A stretch of DNA of 64,000 bases from Ruminococcus sp. Lineage in GTDB: Bacteria; Bacillota; Clostridia; Oscillospirales; Ruminococcaceae. The notes beneath the pieces are model-generated. The model saw nothing but the letters and a program-made list of their open reading frames with translations, did not search any database and was not told the DNA's origin. The DNA is taken from contig JAIDTI010000023.1 of the NCBI GenBank assembly GCA_029060755.1, positions 80,765 through 144,764 on the forward strand, given 5' to 3'. Made by a program: the position numbers and the translations under genes. Below, piece after piece: positions 8,994 to 17,910 of the stretch. Position 1 is the first letter of the stretch; every line of letters begins with the position of its first letter.

Positions 8994-9043
8994 TTAGCAC
9001 TCTCATATGTAGAGTGCTAACAGTCGCTGTGCGAGAGTGCTAA
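8994..9043. promoter_or_regulatory. CIRCE operator (HrcA site) plus an extra half-site
   Basis: TTAGCACTC (8994-9002), nine-base spacer, GAGTGCTAA (9012-9020) matches the CIRCE consensus with no mismatch. A third half-site GAGTGCTAA lies at 9035-9043. The sites lie between hsp20 (minus) and the nadB promoter (plus) and most likely control hsp20. Confidence 0.9.
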
Positions 9044-9074
9044 TAAACTGAATTAAAAAAATAGTGAAAATATA

Positions 9075-9103
9075 GTGACAAATGCAGATTTCTGTGATAT
9101 AAT
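9075..9103 (+). promoter_or_regulatory. promoter of nadB
   Basis: GTGACA (9075-9080), 17 bp, TATAAT (9098-9103), 35 bp before the nadB ATG. I see no NiaR-type operator that I can support. Confidence 0.6.
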
Positions 9104-9138
9104 ATATTTGTATATATTTTTGTAAAGGACGTGTTAAT

Positions 9139-10596
9139 ATGTCTGTAAATTATGATGTTATTATTGTGGGCTGTGGTGTGGCAGGACTTTACGGTGCACT
9201 GAATCTGCCCGAAAACGTAAGAATACTGATTATCTGTAAGAAAGAGCTGTCATTGTGCAACTCAATGCTTGCGCAGGGCGGTATTGCAGGTGTTTACAAT
9301 TCGCCGTCGGACAATATACAGTATCATCAGAACGATACGCTTATAGCAGGAAGTTTCAAGAATAATGTTGATGCTGTTCATACTCTTGTAAGTGAAGCAT
9401 CAAAGGATTTGGAACATATCATTGAGCTTGGCGTTGAATTTGACAAAAATCCCGACGGAACATATCACAGAACACTTGAGGGCGGTCACAGTCACCACAG
9501 AATATTCCACCGTGCCGACTCAACAGGCAAGGAAATCACAACAACACTGCTTGAAAACGTGCAGAAATGCCCTAATATTACAATTATGGAAAATACTATC
9601 ATGTGCGACGTGAAAAAAACGTCAACAGGCTATTCGGCATTTCTTAAAGATGCAGAAAACAACTACACAACGGCAAACTGTCACTTCATGATACTTGCAA
9701 CAGGCGGTATAGGCAGAGTTTACCAGTTTACGACAAATTCTGCTATAGCAACAGGTGACGGCATAACATTCGCCTATGAAATGGGAGCAAAAATAAAGAA
9801 TCTTAGCTATGTGCAGTTCCACCCGACAGCTTTCAACAACCGTGCCACAAGAGAATGTTTCCTGATTTCCGAAGCTGTACGTGGTGAGGGAGCGTATCTT
9901 CTTAACTGCCACAAGGAACGTTTTATGCACAATTATGACAAGCGTCTTGAACTTGCGCCACGTGACGTAGTTTCACACGCTATCGTACTTGAATCACGCA
10001 AGCAGAAATCAACCGACTTTTATCTTGATATAAGCTACAAAGACAGTGAATTTCTGAAAAAACGTTTCCCTATGATTTACAAGAACTTGCTGGAGCAGGG
10101 CTACGACCTTACAAAAGAGCCTGTCCCAATATTTCCGTGTCAGCATTATCTTATGGGCGGTATTGATGTAAACCAGAACTCCGAAACAACACTCCCGAAT
10201 CTTTATGCCTGCGGAGAATGTTCACATACGGGCGTACACGGCAGTAACCGTCTTGCAAGCAACTCACTTTTAGAAGCACTTGTATTCTCACGCCGTGCAA
10301 CTGAAAGTATCGCATCAAAGCTTGATTCTGCACCGTCACATTTTGAGGAAGTACAGTTTGATGCACATATCGGAGCTGAACATATTCCGGCTGGCATACG
10401 TACGGAGACAAGAAAAATCATGCAGAACAGCTATTTTGTAATTCCCGACAAGGATTCAGCCGTTGAGGGTGTAAAGCGTGTTGAGGAGATACGCAACGAC
10501 CTGTTAAGCGGAAAATATCTTGTTGATGCGGACTATGTTCTTGCAAAGTCGATTGTAACAGTTGCTTATATAATTCTCAATGAGGTTATACAGTGA
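9139..10596 (+). CDS. nadB: L-aspartate oxidase
   Basis: This 485-residue flavoprotein oxidises L-aspartate to iminoaspartate in de novo NAD synthesis. The FAD fold GCGVAGLYG is at 11-19, then AQGGIAGVY. The substrate region HPTAFNNRATRECFLISEA and the FAD-binding GVHGSNRLASNSLLEALVF are clear. Shorter than the Escherichia coli enzyme (540) because the C-terminal helical domain is reduced. The fumarate reductase flavoprotein is related, but the gene order with nadC supports NadB. No nadA is present nearby. Confidence 0.93.
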   Translation: MSVNYDVIIVGCGVAGLYGALNLPENVRILIICKKELSLCNSMLAQGGIAGVYNSPSDNIQYHQNDTLIAGSFKNNVDAVHTLVSEASKDLEHIIELGVEFDKNPDGTYHRTLEGGHSHHRIFHRADSTGKEITTTLLENVQKCPNITIMENTIMCDVKKTSTGYSAFLKDAENNYTTANCHFMILATGGIGRVYQFTTNSAIATGDGITFAYEMGAKIKNLSYVQFHPTAFNNRATRECFLISEAVRGEGAYLLNCHKERFMHNYDKRLELAPRDVVSHAIVLESRKQKSTDFYLDISYKDSEFLKKRFPMIYKNLLEQGYDLTKEPVPIFPCQHYLMGGIDVNQNSETTLPNLYACGECSHTGVHGSNRLASNSLLEALVFSRRATESIASKLDSAPSHFEEVQFDAHIGAEHIPAGIRTETRKIMQNSYFVIPDKDSAVEGVKRVEEIRNDLLSGKYLVDADYVLAKSIVTVAYIILNEVIQ

Positions 10597-11342
10597 TGAT
10601 TGATTCCAACAAGTTGAGTTATGAACTCTTTATTGGCGATACTGATAAACGTGGTTTTGAATGTTTTATATGCCCTGAAACCGAATTTTCGGACAAAAGT
10701 CTGACTGAAATAAAAAATGTGAAAGACAGTATATGGAATTGTGATAATTATATGGGTATTTATTTCGATTTACACATTTCGTCACATATTGTGAGATTTA
10801 TTTGTGAGTGGATATACGTTGATAAAAAGTATCATAAAGAAATACTGGAGTGCCTTATAAATGGACTGAATGGCATTTCGGGAATTTCTAAAGTTGTTAT
10901 CGGTGATGTAAGCGATGATAAAGAGGAGGATAATACTATGAATGAGGAATTTGATGAAATATTTGATGAAATGGATTTCGACTGGACAAAATCAATGGGT
11001 CTTGACAAGCTTGGACTTTACTACAGTATCAAAGTAGACGGCATAGACGGCGAATGTTTTCACTACAGCGTGTACCTTGACGGTGACGTTACAGAGGAAA
11101 AATGTAATGAAATCGGCAAGGCAATAAGCGACTATTTCAAGCCTTATGACGAAAAAGAAATATATACAGGCTATCTTGATATTTCCACAGATGATGACAA
11201 AATTGAGATTTATCTTGATTTAGGAAATGTTAAGCCACAGTATGAAAATGTTTCAATCAACGGCATTTTACAGGCTCTCAACAATGTATCAGGCATAAAG
11301 TCTGTTGTTATTAATGAGGGTATTGATGATTTTGATTTTTAA
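10596..11342 (+). CDS. unknown protein of two related halves, between nadB and nadC
   Basis: This 248-residue protein was not recognised. It starts at the ATG at 10596, which shares its A with the nadB stop. The two halves look like copies: each begins with YELF/YYSI-type strands and ends with a matching segment (ISGISKVVIGDV near 105, NVSGIKSVVINEG near 235). A very acidic linker joins them. At the joint lies a perfect ribosome site AGGAGG (10924-10929), eight bases before an in-frame ATG (10938), so the second half could also be made alone as a 134-residue protein. Position suggests a link to NAD synthesis, but no catalytic motif is visible. Confidence 0.75.
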   Translation: MIDSNKLSYELFIGDTDKRGFECFICPETEFSDKSLTEIKNVKDSIWNCDNYMGIYFDLHISSHIVRFICEWIYVDKKYHKEILECLINGLNGISGISKVVIGDVSDDKEEDNTMNEEFDEIFDEMDFDWTKSMGLDKLGLYYSIKVDGIDGECFHYSVYLDGDVTEEKCNEIGKAISDYFKPYDEKEIYTGYLDISTDDDKIEIYLDLGNVKPQYENVSINGILQALNNVSGIKSVVINEGIDDFDF

Positions 11343-11354
11343 GAGGTGATTTCT

Positions 11355-12200
11355 ATGAAACTTTTACAGTGCTATATTGACAATATCATAACAACCGCAC
11401 TCATGGAGGACATCAACTATATTGATGCTTCTGCTGATAATCTGATACCGCCCGAGCATCAGAGTTCTGCATACTATGTTGCAAAAGATACGGGTGTTGT
11501 CTGCGGAATTGACATTGCAAAGAGAGTGTTTGAACTTGCAGGCGGTGACGTTGATTTCAGAATACTCATGCAGGACGGTACTAAAGTCAACAAGGGCGAT
11601 ATTATTGCAGAAATGAACGGCAGTACGCTTACGCTCCTCAAAGGCGAAAGAACTGCATTGAATATCTTACAGCATATGTCAGGTATCGCAACGGCTACAA
11701 ATAAATGCGTGGAGCTTGTTTCGGGTACAAACGCATCTGTCACTGATACAAGAAAAACGCTCCCTGGACTTCGTGCTTTACAAAAATACGCTGTTACAGT
11801 CGGAGGAGGAAAGAATCACAGATATAATCTTTCCGATTGTGCAATGCTTAAAGATAATCATATTGACGCTTACGGCGGAATTACTCCTGCTGTTGCCGAA
11901 CTCCGCAAGAAAATCGGACATACTGTCAAGATTGAAGTTGAAGTGCGTACACTTGATGAACTCCGTGAAGCACTTGCAAACAAGGTTGAAATTATCATGC
12001 TTGACAATATGAGCTGTAGTGAAATGGCAGAAGCTGTTGCAATCACGGACGGCAATGCACTGCTTGAAGCATCAGGAAATGTGACTGCTGAAAATATCCG
12101 TCAGGTTGCGGAAACAGGTGTAAACATAATTTCTTTAGGCGCATTGACTCACTCTGTAAAATGCTTTGATATTTCAATGAAAATACACAAAACTACTTGA
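11355..12200 (+). CDS. nadC: nicotinate-nucleotide diphosphorylase (quinolinate PRTase)
   Basis: This 281-residue enzyme converts quinolinate and PRPP to nicotinate mononucleotide. The motifs TDTRKTLPGLR, KYAV, GGGKNHRYNLSDCAMLKDNH and the later IEVEVRTLDE and IMLDNMS match the QPRTase active site. The ATG at 11355 has AGAGGTG (11342-11348) six bases upstream; the GTG at 11346 lies inside that site. Follows the unknown gene by a few bases, so it is in one operon with nadB. Confidence 0.94.
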   Translation: MKLLQCYIDNIITTALMEDINYIDASADNLIPPEHQSSAYYVAKDTGVVCGIDIAKRVFELAGGDVDFRILMQDGTKVNKGDIIAEMNGSTLTLLKGERTALNILQHMSGIATATNKCVELVSGTNASVTDTRKTLPGLRALQKYAVTVGGGKNHRYNLSDCAMLKDNHIDAYGGITPAVAELRKKIGHTVKIEVEVRTLDELREALANKVEIIMLDNMSCSEMAEAVAITDGNALLEASGNVTAENIRQVAETGVNIISLGALTHSVKCFDISMKIHKTT

Positions 12201-12225
12201 CAAACAGAAATATTTCTGATATAAT
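12197..12225 (+). promoter_or_regulatory. promoter of the sugar transport cluster
   Basis: TTGACA (12197-12202), 17 bp, TATAAT (12220-12225). The -35 overlaps the nadC stop codon. Confidence 0.75.
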
Positions 12226-12249
12226 TAATCATACGGGGGGCTTTTTTCT

Positions 12250-14970
12250 ATGCTTAGAAAATCCTTTTACTTTGATTTATTTTGCTTTTTTTCTATAATT
12301 GCCTGTCTGTTGCTTATTGCAAAAGGTACTTATATAGACTGTTCTTATTACCTCCCCCCCGTACTATATAATGAAATAAATTCAGCCGTAAACGCTCCCG
12401 AAGATATAGTTGTCACGGATTGCGGAACGGCTGATTCGTCATATAGAATAAACGTTCGTGAGACTGGCGACTACTGTCTTTATCTGCGCTATCTTGCAAA
12501 GAAGTCGAACAGTCCGCAGATTGAATTTTCCCTGAAGATTGACGGGGCTGTACCTTTCAGCAAGTCAGCAAGACTTATCCTGAAACGGACATGGACGAAC
12601 GAACACGACATATACACGGATTCAAGAGGAAATCAGGTGCGCCCCTCACAAGTGCAGTGTGAAACATGGCAGGAGTGCTTTATCCGTGACCCTGACGGAC
12701 TTTCAGGCGAACCGCTTGTGTTCCACCTTGAAAAAGGTGTGCATGAAGTATCTTTTGAATCGGAATCGGAATTTGAACTTGATTTTTTCAGCTTCTGCAA
12801 TCCGCCATCACCCGAAAAATACTCCGCACACAACATCACCCCGACAGATGCAGACGTAATCAGGATTGAGGGAGAAAATGCGCTGTATAAGTCTGATGCC
12901 ATACTCTCTCCGACCTACGACAATTCAGACTGCCTTGTATCACCGTCCGACCCTGTTAAAGTGGTGTACAACACAATCGGAGCAGGCAGAACATGGGAAA
13001 ATGCTTTGCAGTCGCTCACATGGGAATTTGATGCAGTCGAAAGCGGTTGGTACAGATTAGGCATAAAGGCACGCCAGAATCAGATGAGGGGACTTTATTC
13101 CAGCAGGCGCATATATATTGACGGAGAAGTACCATATCAGGAGCTTGAACAGGTCAGGTTTTTCTATGGCAGAAAGTGGAGTATCGTAACTCCGCAGACT
13201 GAATCGGGCGAAGACGTATATCTTTACATAGAAAAAGGCTCTCACTCAATCACCCTTGAATGTGTTACGGGCGAAATCGGCAAGTCTTTACAGCGACTTG
13301 AATCTGTCGTTGACCGCCTGAATGAGTGCTACAGCGAAATAATCATGGTGACAAGCCCGAATCCCGACAAATATACTGATTACTACGTCCACGAAAAAAT
13401 CCCCGACATAACAGAACGGCTTTCGGATATATCAACGGAACTGAAAAATATACAGTCGGAGATTGAAACAGTTTCAGAAGGTTCAGAAGTTGCGCTGATT
13501 GGCAATATGGCGGTGATACTTGACAAATGCGTGAAAAATCCGCTTAAAATACCTGAATATCTCTGGCAAATCAAAGAGAACATAGTTTCTGTCTCTGCTC
13601 TTATGTACGACTATTGCAAACAGCCCCTTGAAATTGATTACATGGAGCTTGCACCGTATGGCAGGGACTTTTCTGTCTGCAACGGCACACTGTTTCAGGA
13701 ATGTATGTTCGGACTGCAATCGTTCATAGGCTCTTTTTTTGAGGACTACACAACACTATCAGATGTAACGGACAAAGAAGCGGTTGAAGTGTGGGTTGCA
13801 TCAGGCAGAGACAATGCGCAGGTGATACGGGAACTTACAGAAAGCGGATTCATGGCGGAATATGATGTGCCTGTTGCGGTTAATCTTGTATCGGGAGGAA
13901 TAATTGAAGCATCACTTTCGGGTCGTGAGCCTGATGTTGCGCTGTTTGTCGGCGGAGAACTGCCAGTAAATCTCGCATCACGTGGACTTCTTGCCGACGT
14001 ATCGCAGTACAGCGGATTTGACACGGTTTCAGCACGTTTTCAGGAAAATGCACTCACGCACTATCAGTACAAAGACGGAACATACGGTCTGCCATTAACT
14101 CAATCTTTTGCAATGATGTTCTGCCGAACAGATATTCTTTCTACTCTTAGTATAACTTCTCCGCCTGAAACGTGGGACGACTTTATGAAGATTCTCCCCG
14201 AAATACAGCGAAATTATATGTCAGTCGGACTTGTACTGCCCTCCGCAGATATATCCCCCGCAACAGAATCGGGACATACTTTCGCTATGCTGATGCTACA
14301 GCAGGACAAATCCTACTACAACAGCGACCTCACACGCTCTGTTCTTGATTCGGCAGATGCGGTGCAGACTTTTGAACGCTGGACAGACTTCTACACGGAT
14401 TACGGCTTTTCTCAAAGTTACGACCCTTTCACACGATTCAGAACGGGCGAATATCCCATAGTTATTGCGGACTACTCCTTTGCGCTACAACTTGAATCTG
14501 CGTCACCTGAAATACGTGGCTTGTGGGACTTCTGCCCTGTTCCTGCAACTCTGCGCTTCGACGGCTCACTATCTCATGCGGTAAACTCAAATACAACAGG
14601 TGCGGTGATATTTAGCACTTCAGACAAGAAAAATGATGCGTGGAGTTACATAAAATGGCTCACTCAAACGGACGTACAAGCGCAGTATGGCAACAGAATT
14701 GAGGGTATACAAGGTACTATGGGACGATACCAGACTGCTAACCTGAACGCTATGGAGATGCTGTCATGGTCGGACAGTCAGCTTGCACAACTGAAAGCAC
14801 AACAGAGTGAACTTGCGGAAATCCCGATAACTCCTGCTTCATACGCCGTCACACGCAACATAATGAACGCTTTCAGAGAGACTGTCAACAGCGGAGAAAA
14901 TCCCCGAAACACGCTTATATGGTACAACAAGGATATTAATGATGAACTTGAAAGAAAAAATCGGACGTAA
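12250..14970 (+). CDS. large extracellular solute-binding protein (family 1) with N-terminal beta-sandwich domains
   Basis: The 906-residue protein starts with a membrane or signal segment (about 8-27). Two beta-rich regions follow (about 30-190 and 210-345), each ending in a pattern like LEKGVHEVSFESE and IEKGSHSITLECV that resembles carbohydrate-binding or PA14-like modules. A helical region with coiled-coil character follows (about 370-470). The last 400 residues (about 510-900) look like a family 1 sugar-binding protein: YGLPLTQSFAMMFCRTD, PPETWDDF, and SYIKWLTQTDVQAQYG. Usual binding proteins have about 450 residues, so this is a fusion twice that size. Overlaps the permease gene downstream, with which it should form a transporter. 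The ligand is unknown, probably an oligosaccharide. Confidence 0.82.
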   Translation: MLRKSFYFDLFCFFSIIACLLLIAKGTYIDCSYYLPPVLYNEINSAVNAPEDIVVTDCGTADSSYRINVRETGDYCLYLRYLAKKSNSPQIEFSLKIDGAVPFSKSARLILKRTWTNEHDIYTDSRGNQVRPSQVQCETWQECFIRDPDGLSGEPLVFHLEKGVHEVSFESESEFELDFFSFCNPPSPEKYSAHNITPTDADVIRIEGENALYKSDAILSPTYDNSDCLVSPSDPVKVVYNTIGAGRTWENALQSLTWEFDAVESGWYRLGIKARQNQMRGLYSSRRIYIDGEVPYQELEQVRFFYGRKWSIVTPQTESGEDVYLYIEKGSHSITLECVTGEIGKSLQRLESVVDRLNECYSEIIMVTSPNPDKYTDYYVHEKIPDITERLSDISTELKNIQSEIETVSEGSEVALIGNMAVILDKCVKNPLKIPEYLWQIKENIVSVSALMYDYCKQPLEIDYMELAPYGRDFSVCNGTLFQECMFGLQSFIGSFFEDYTTLSDVTDKEAVEVWVASGRDNAQVIRELTESGFMAEYDVPVAVNLVSGGIIEASLSGREPDVALFVGGELPVNLASRGLLADVSQYSGFDTVSARFQENALTHYQYKDGTYGLPLTQSFAMMFCRTDILSTLSITSPPETWDDFMKILPEIQRNYMSVGLVLPSADISPATESGHTFAMLMLQQDKSYYNSDLTRSVLDSADAVQTFERWTDFYTDYGFSQSYDPFTRFRTGEYPIVIADYSFALQLESASPEIRGLWDFCPVPATLRFDGSLSHAVNSNTTGAVIFSTSDKKNDAWSYIKWLTQTDVQAQYGNRIEGIQGTMGRYQTANLNAMEMLSWSDSQLAQLKAQQSELAEIPITPASYAVTRNIMNAFRETVNSGENPRNTLIWYNKDINDELERKNRT

Positions 14971-15826
14971 TGCTGAATGTTACCTCATGCTTGCGCCGTT
15001 CATGCTGTTTTTTACTGTTTTTACGGTGATACCTGTTGCAATGTCATTGCCGATTGGATTCACGGACTTTAACATGGTGCAGACCCCGAAATTTGTCGGG
15101 CTTGACAACTATATCACCCTCTTTTTGTCGGACAAGGTGTTTATGAAGTCAATCCGCACAACGATTATATTCGCCTTTGTCACTGCTCCGTTAAGCTATG
15201 TGATGTGCTTTCTGCTTGCATGGCTGATAAGCGGAATGAAACGTCCTTTGCGAAACGTTCTCACGCTGATATTTTACATACCGTCTATGGCGAACGTGTA
15301 TGCAGTCTGGCGGATTATTTTCAGCGGTGACATGAACGGCTGGCTAAATTCGTTCCTGATTGACATAGGCTTTTTGCAGTCCCCTGTACAATGGCTCACG
15401 GATTCACGCTATGTATTAGGTGTGGCGATAGTCGTACAGTTGTGGATTTCGTTAGGCGCAGGCTTTCTTGCATTAAGTGCTGGATTCAGGAGTATCGACA
15501 AATCACTTTACGAAACAGCGTACATAGAGGGCATGGACAGCAAGTGGCAGGAACTTGTGTATATTGTGATACCGTGCATGAAACCGCAGATGCTTTTTGC
15601 AGGGATAATGCAGATAGTCAGCTCTTTCACGGCTGATTCTGTGGTGCGTGAGCTTGTGGGATTTCCGTCAACCGACTACAAGGCGCACACTATCATGACC
15701 CACGCTTTCGACTATGGTTGGGTACGCTTTGAAATGGGCTATGCTTCGGCAATATGTACGGTGCTTTTCGTTGTGATGTTCGTGTGCAGTCGGTTTGTCA
15801 ACCGCATTTTCGGGAGTGAGAAATGA
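14939..15826 (+). CDS. sugar ABC transporter permease (MalF/UgpA type)
   Basis: This 295-residue permease has six membrane helices and the EAA loop (ETAYIEGMDSKWQELVYIVIP) that docks the ATPase. Starts inside the solute-binding protein gene (32-base overlap), with ATG at 14939 or 14942 behind AAGG. Pairs with the next gene. No ATP-binding gene occurs in the cluster, so a shared MsmX-type ATPase encoded elsewhere is likely. Confidence 0.9.
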   Translation: MMNLKEKIGRNAECYLMLAPFMLFFTVFTVIPVAMSLPIGFTDFNMVQTPKFVGLDNYITLFLSDKVFMKSIRTTIIFAFVTAPLSYVMCFLLAWLISGMKRPLRNVLTLIFYIPSMANVYAVWRIIFSGDMNGWLNSFLIDIGFLQSPVQWLTDSRYVLGVAIVVQLWISLGAGFLALSAGFRSIDKSLYETAYIEGMDSKWQELVYIVIPCMKPQMLFAGIMQIVSSFTADSVVRELVGFPSTDYKAHTIMTHAFDYGWVRFEMGYASAICTVLFVVMFVCSRFVNRIFGSEK

Positions 15827-16662
15827 TAAAGTCAAAAAAACAAAAGTTCGGCGGTCTGATTACAGAAATACTGCTGATTATACTTGCTGTATATATGTTC
15901 CTGCCGATTTATCTTACTGTTGTCATGTCAATCAAGCCGACAGAGGAGCTTTTTGTATTCCCGCCGAAACTCTACACGCTCCGCCCGACACTCTCCAACT
16001 TTACAAGTATGCTTGAATCAGCCCGACAAAACCGTGTGCCGTTTTCAAGGTATCTGTTCAATACTGTTGCGGTCACATTTTCTGTAACTTTATGTCAGTG
16101 CGTGTTTGTTTCTATGGGTGCATTTGTGCTTGCGAAGTGCGAATTTTACGGCAAAAGGATAGTCAATGCGCTGATTATTACAGCACTCCTCTATCAAAGC
16201 AACGTAATCTACATAATGCAGTATATGGTTATGTCGAAAGTCGGGATTATCAATACTCCGCTTGCGCTGATACTGCCGTCCATAGCATCTCCGATAGGCT
16301 TTTTTCTGATGAAGCAGTCAATAGCGCAGATACCCGATTCCATGATTGAATCCGCAAAAATAGACGGTGCAGGACTGTTTCGTATCTGCTGGCAGATTGT
16401 CATGCCAAACCAGAAACCTGCCCTGATGACGCTGATTATATTCGCATTTCAGGCATCATGGAACATTCAGGGCGGTAGTCTGATTTTTGATGAACAGCTA
16501 AAAACGCTCCCGTCAGTGATATTGCAGATTTCGTCGTCGGGACTTGCAAGGGCAGGTGAAACAATGGCATCAGCGGTCTTTCTGTTGATACCGCCTGTTG
16601 TGGTGTTCATGCTTGCACAACGTCAGATTATGGACACTATGGTACATTCGGGCATAAAGTAA
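15823..16662 (+). CDS. sugar ABC transporter permease (MalG/UgpE type)
   Basis: Permease of 279 residues and six helices, with an EAA-type loop (SMIESAKIDGAGLFRICWQIVMP). ATG overlaps the previous stop (ATGA). The island repeat begins four bases after its stop codon, so the operon is broken right here. Confidence 0.9.
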   Translation: MIKSKKQKFGGLITEILLIILAVYMFLPIYLTVVMSIKPTEELFVFPPKLYTLRPTLSNFTSMLESARQNRVPFSRYLFNTVAVTFSVTLCQCVFVSMGAFVLAKCEFYGKRIVNALIITALLYQSNVIYIMQYMVMSKVGIINTPLALILPSIASPIGFFLMKQSIAQIPDSMIESAKIDGAGLFRICWQIVMPNQKPALMTLIIFAFQASWNIQGGSLIFDEQLKTLPSVILQISSSGLARAGETMASAVFLLIPPVVVFMLAQRQIMDTMVHSGIK

Positions 16663-16665
16663 ACC

Positions 16666-16787
16666 GCACGCCTTTTGTCTTTCCGTACGCCGACCGTACG
16701 CCCCCTGTACGCCTGAATTTCCCGATTTACAGCCATTGGTACGCCTGTACGCCCTGAAAGCAACTTATATTAAAAAAGAATTTTTCT
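16666..16787 (+). repeat. iteron-bearing repeat, copy A (left edge of island)
   Basis: Copy A has GCACGCC at 16666 and GTACGCC at 16685, 16696, 16707, 16739 and 16747 (steps 19, 11, 11, 32, 8), followed by the shared tail CCTGAAAGCAACTTATAT and an A/T-rich end. Bases 16680-16787 match copy B over 108 bp with about four differences; copy C is the inverted counterpart. Confidence 0.9.
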
Positions 16788-16815
16788 TGATTTTTTTCGC
16801 AGAATATGTTATAAT
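16787..16815 (+). promoter_or_regulatory. promoter of the Rpn gene
   Basis: TTGATT (16787-16792), 17 bp, TATAAT (16810-16815). The -35 box begins on the last base of repeat A, so the repeat end forms part of the promoter. Confidence 0.7.
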
Positions 16816-16849
16816 AAATCTGAAAGATATACAGACAGGAGTGATTCCG

Positions 16850-17671
16850 TTGTTAAAACCAGTAAAAATCCTTACTCCCGAAGAACAGCATCAGAAAAAT
16901 CTTGAACAGCTTGCAAATTACCGTCCGCTTGATGATGATTTCATGCGTGAGCTGTTCAGGAATAATCTTGAACTGACAGAGTTTGTTCTTAGAATTATAA
17001 TTGACCGTCCCGATTTGAAGCTCATAAAAGAAGAAACTCAATACGACTTACAGCATCTTTTTGGAGAGCGCTCAATCTGCTTTGATGTATTCGGCATTGA
17101 CAGCGACGGACAGCAGTATGATTTTGAAGTACAGCGTGCCGATAAAGGTGCAGACCCTCGCCGTGCAAGATACCATTCAAGTGCTATGGACGTGGACAAT
17201 CTGAAAGCAAAAAAGCAGTTCAGTACACTTCCAAACACTTATGTAATTTTCATTACTGAAAACGATTTCTTCGGCAAAGACAAGGCAATTTATCCGATAG
17301 AGCGTATTAATATCGCTACAAATGAACCTTTCAACGACGGTGAGCATATTCTTTATGTAAACGGTGCTTACAGCAATGAGGCGGATAATTCCGACCTTGC
17401 AAAGCTGATACATGATTTCAGATGCAGTAATGCGGACGATATGCTTCTGAAACCATTGGCAGACAAAACAAGATTTTTCAAAGAAACACCGAAAGGAGTG
17501 GAGTATATGTGCAAGGCTATGGAGGAAAGACTTAATGAAAACTCAATTCAGATTGCATTAAATCTTCTTAAAATGAAAATAGGTACTGAAGAAGATATTG
17601 CCAAAGCTACAGGAATTGCACTTGAAAAAATCAAAGAACTTGCAGTTCAGATTAACTCTGCAACCGTATAA
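16850..17671 (+). CDS. Rpn family recombination-promoting nuclease / PD-(D/E)XK putative transposase
   Basis: Started at the TTG at 16850 (AGGAGTG at 16837-16843, six-base spacing) the protein has 273 residues. The nuclease core shows CFDVFGIDSDGQQYDFEVQRAD (given here in parts: FDVFGID about 78-84, then DFEVQ 91-95), the D...ExQ form of the PD-(D/E)XK motif used by Rpn/YhgA proteins. Family knowledge: Rpn proteins are RecA-independent DNA nucleases, and their genes can encode a small C-terminal antitoxin from an internal start. That arrangement is seen here (17507). It lies between direct repeats A and B. Confidence 0.85.
   Translation: MLKPVKILTPEEQHQKNLEQLANYRPLDDDFMRELFRNNLELTEFVLRIIIDRPDLKLIKEETQYDLQHLFGERSICFDVFGIDSDGQQYDFEVQRADKGADPRRARYHSSAMDVDNLKAKKQFSTLPNTYVIFITENDFFGKDKAIYPIERINIATNEPFNDGEHILYVNGAYSNEADNSDLAKLIHDFRCSNADDMLLKPLADKTRFFKETPKGVEYMCKAMEERLNENSIQIALNLLKMKIGTEEDIAKATGIALEKIKELAVQINSATV
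17507..17671 (+). CDS. putative intragenic small protein (RpnS-like) inside the Rpn gene
   Basis: An in-frame ATG at 17507 (residue 220 of the nuclease) has AAGGAG (17493-17498) eight bases upstream, better than the site of the full-length protein. The product would be 54 residues: MCKAMEERLNENSIQIALNL, then a short HTH-like part (EEDIAKATGIALEKIKEL). Known for the family: short C-terminal Rpn forms block the toxic full-length nuclease. That it is made here is inferred; the stand-alone copy at 17698 supports it strongly. Confidence 0.6.
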   Translation: MCKAMEERLNENSIQIALNLLKMKIGTEEDIAKATGIALEKIKELAVQINSATV

Positions 17672-17697
17672 ATCAGCGTATAAGGAGTAATATATAT

Positions 17698-17868
17698 ATG
17701 TGCAGAGCTATGGAGGAAAGACTTAACGAAAACTCAACAATGAAAGCTATTCAGATTGCAATGAATTTTTTAAAGCTGGGTACAGTATCTCATGAAGATA
17801 TTGCCAAAGCTACAGGAATTTCAATTGAAGATGTCAAAGAGCTTGCAAATCAGATTAATCCCACGTAA
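17698..17868 (+). CDS. stand-alone RpnS-like small protein
   Basis: This 56-residue gene has its own ribosome site (AAGGAG, 17682-17687). The protein MCRAMEERLNENS...EDIAKATGISIEDVKELANQ repeats the last 54 residues of the nuclease upstream, with a small insertion (TMKA) and substitutions that keep the hydrophobic pattern. It begins 27 bases after the nuclease stop. It probably arose by tandem duplication of the gene's 3' end and may be a second, separable antitoxin. A terminator follows. Confidence 0.75.
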   Translation: MCRAMEERLNENSTMKAIQIAMNFLKLGTVSHEDIAKATGISIEDVKELANQINPT

Positions 17869-17880
17869 ATCAGCACATCA

Positions 17881-17910
17881 TGCACAATCTTTTTCAAGGT
17901 TGTGCATTTT
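17881..17910 (+). terminator. terminator after the Rpn unit
   Basis: Stem TGCACAATC (17881-17889) with GGTTGTGCA (17898-17906), one T-G pair, followed by TTTT. It ends as repeat B begins. Confidence 0.7.
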
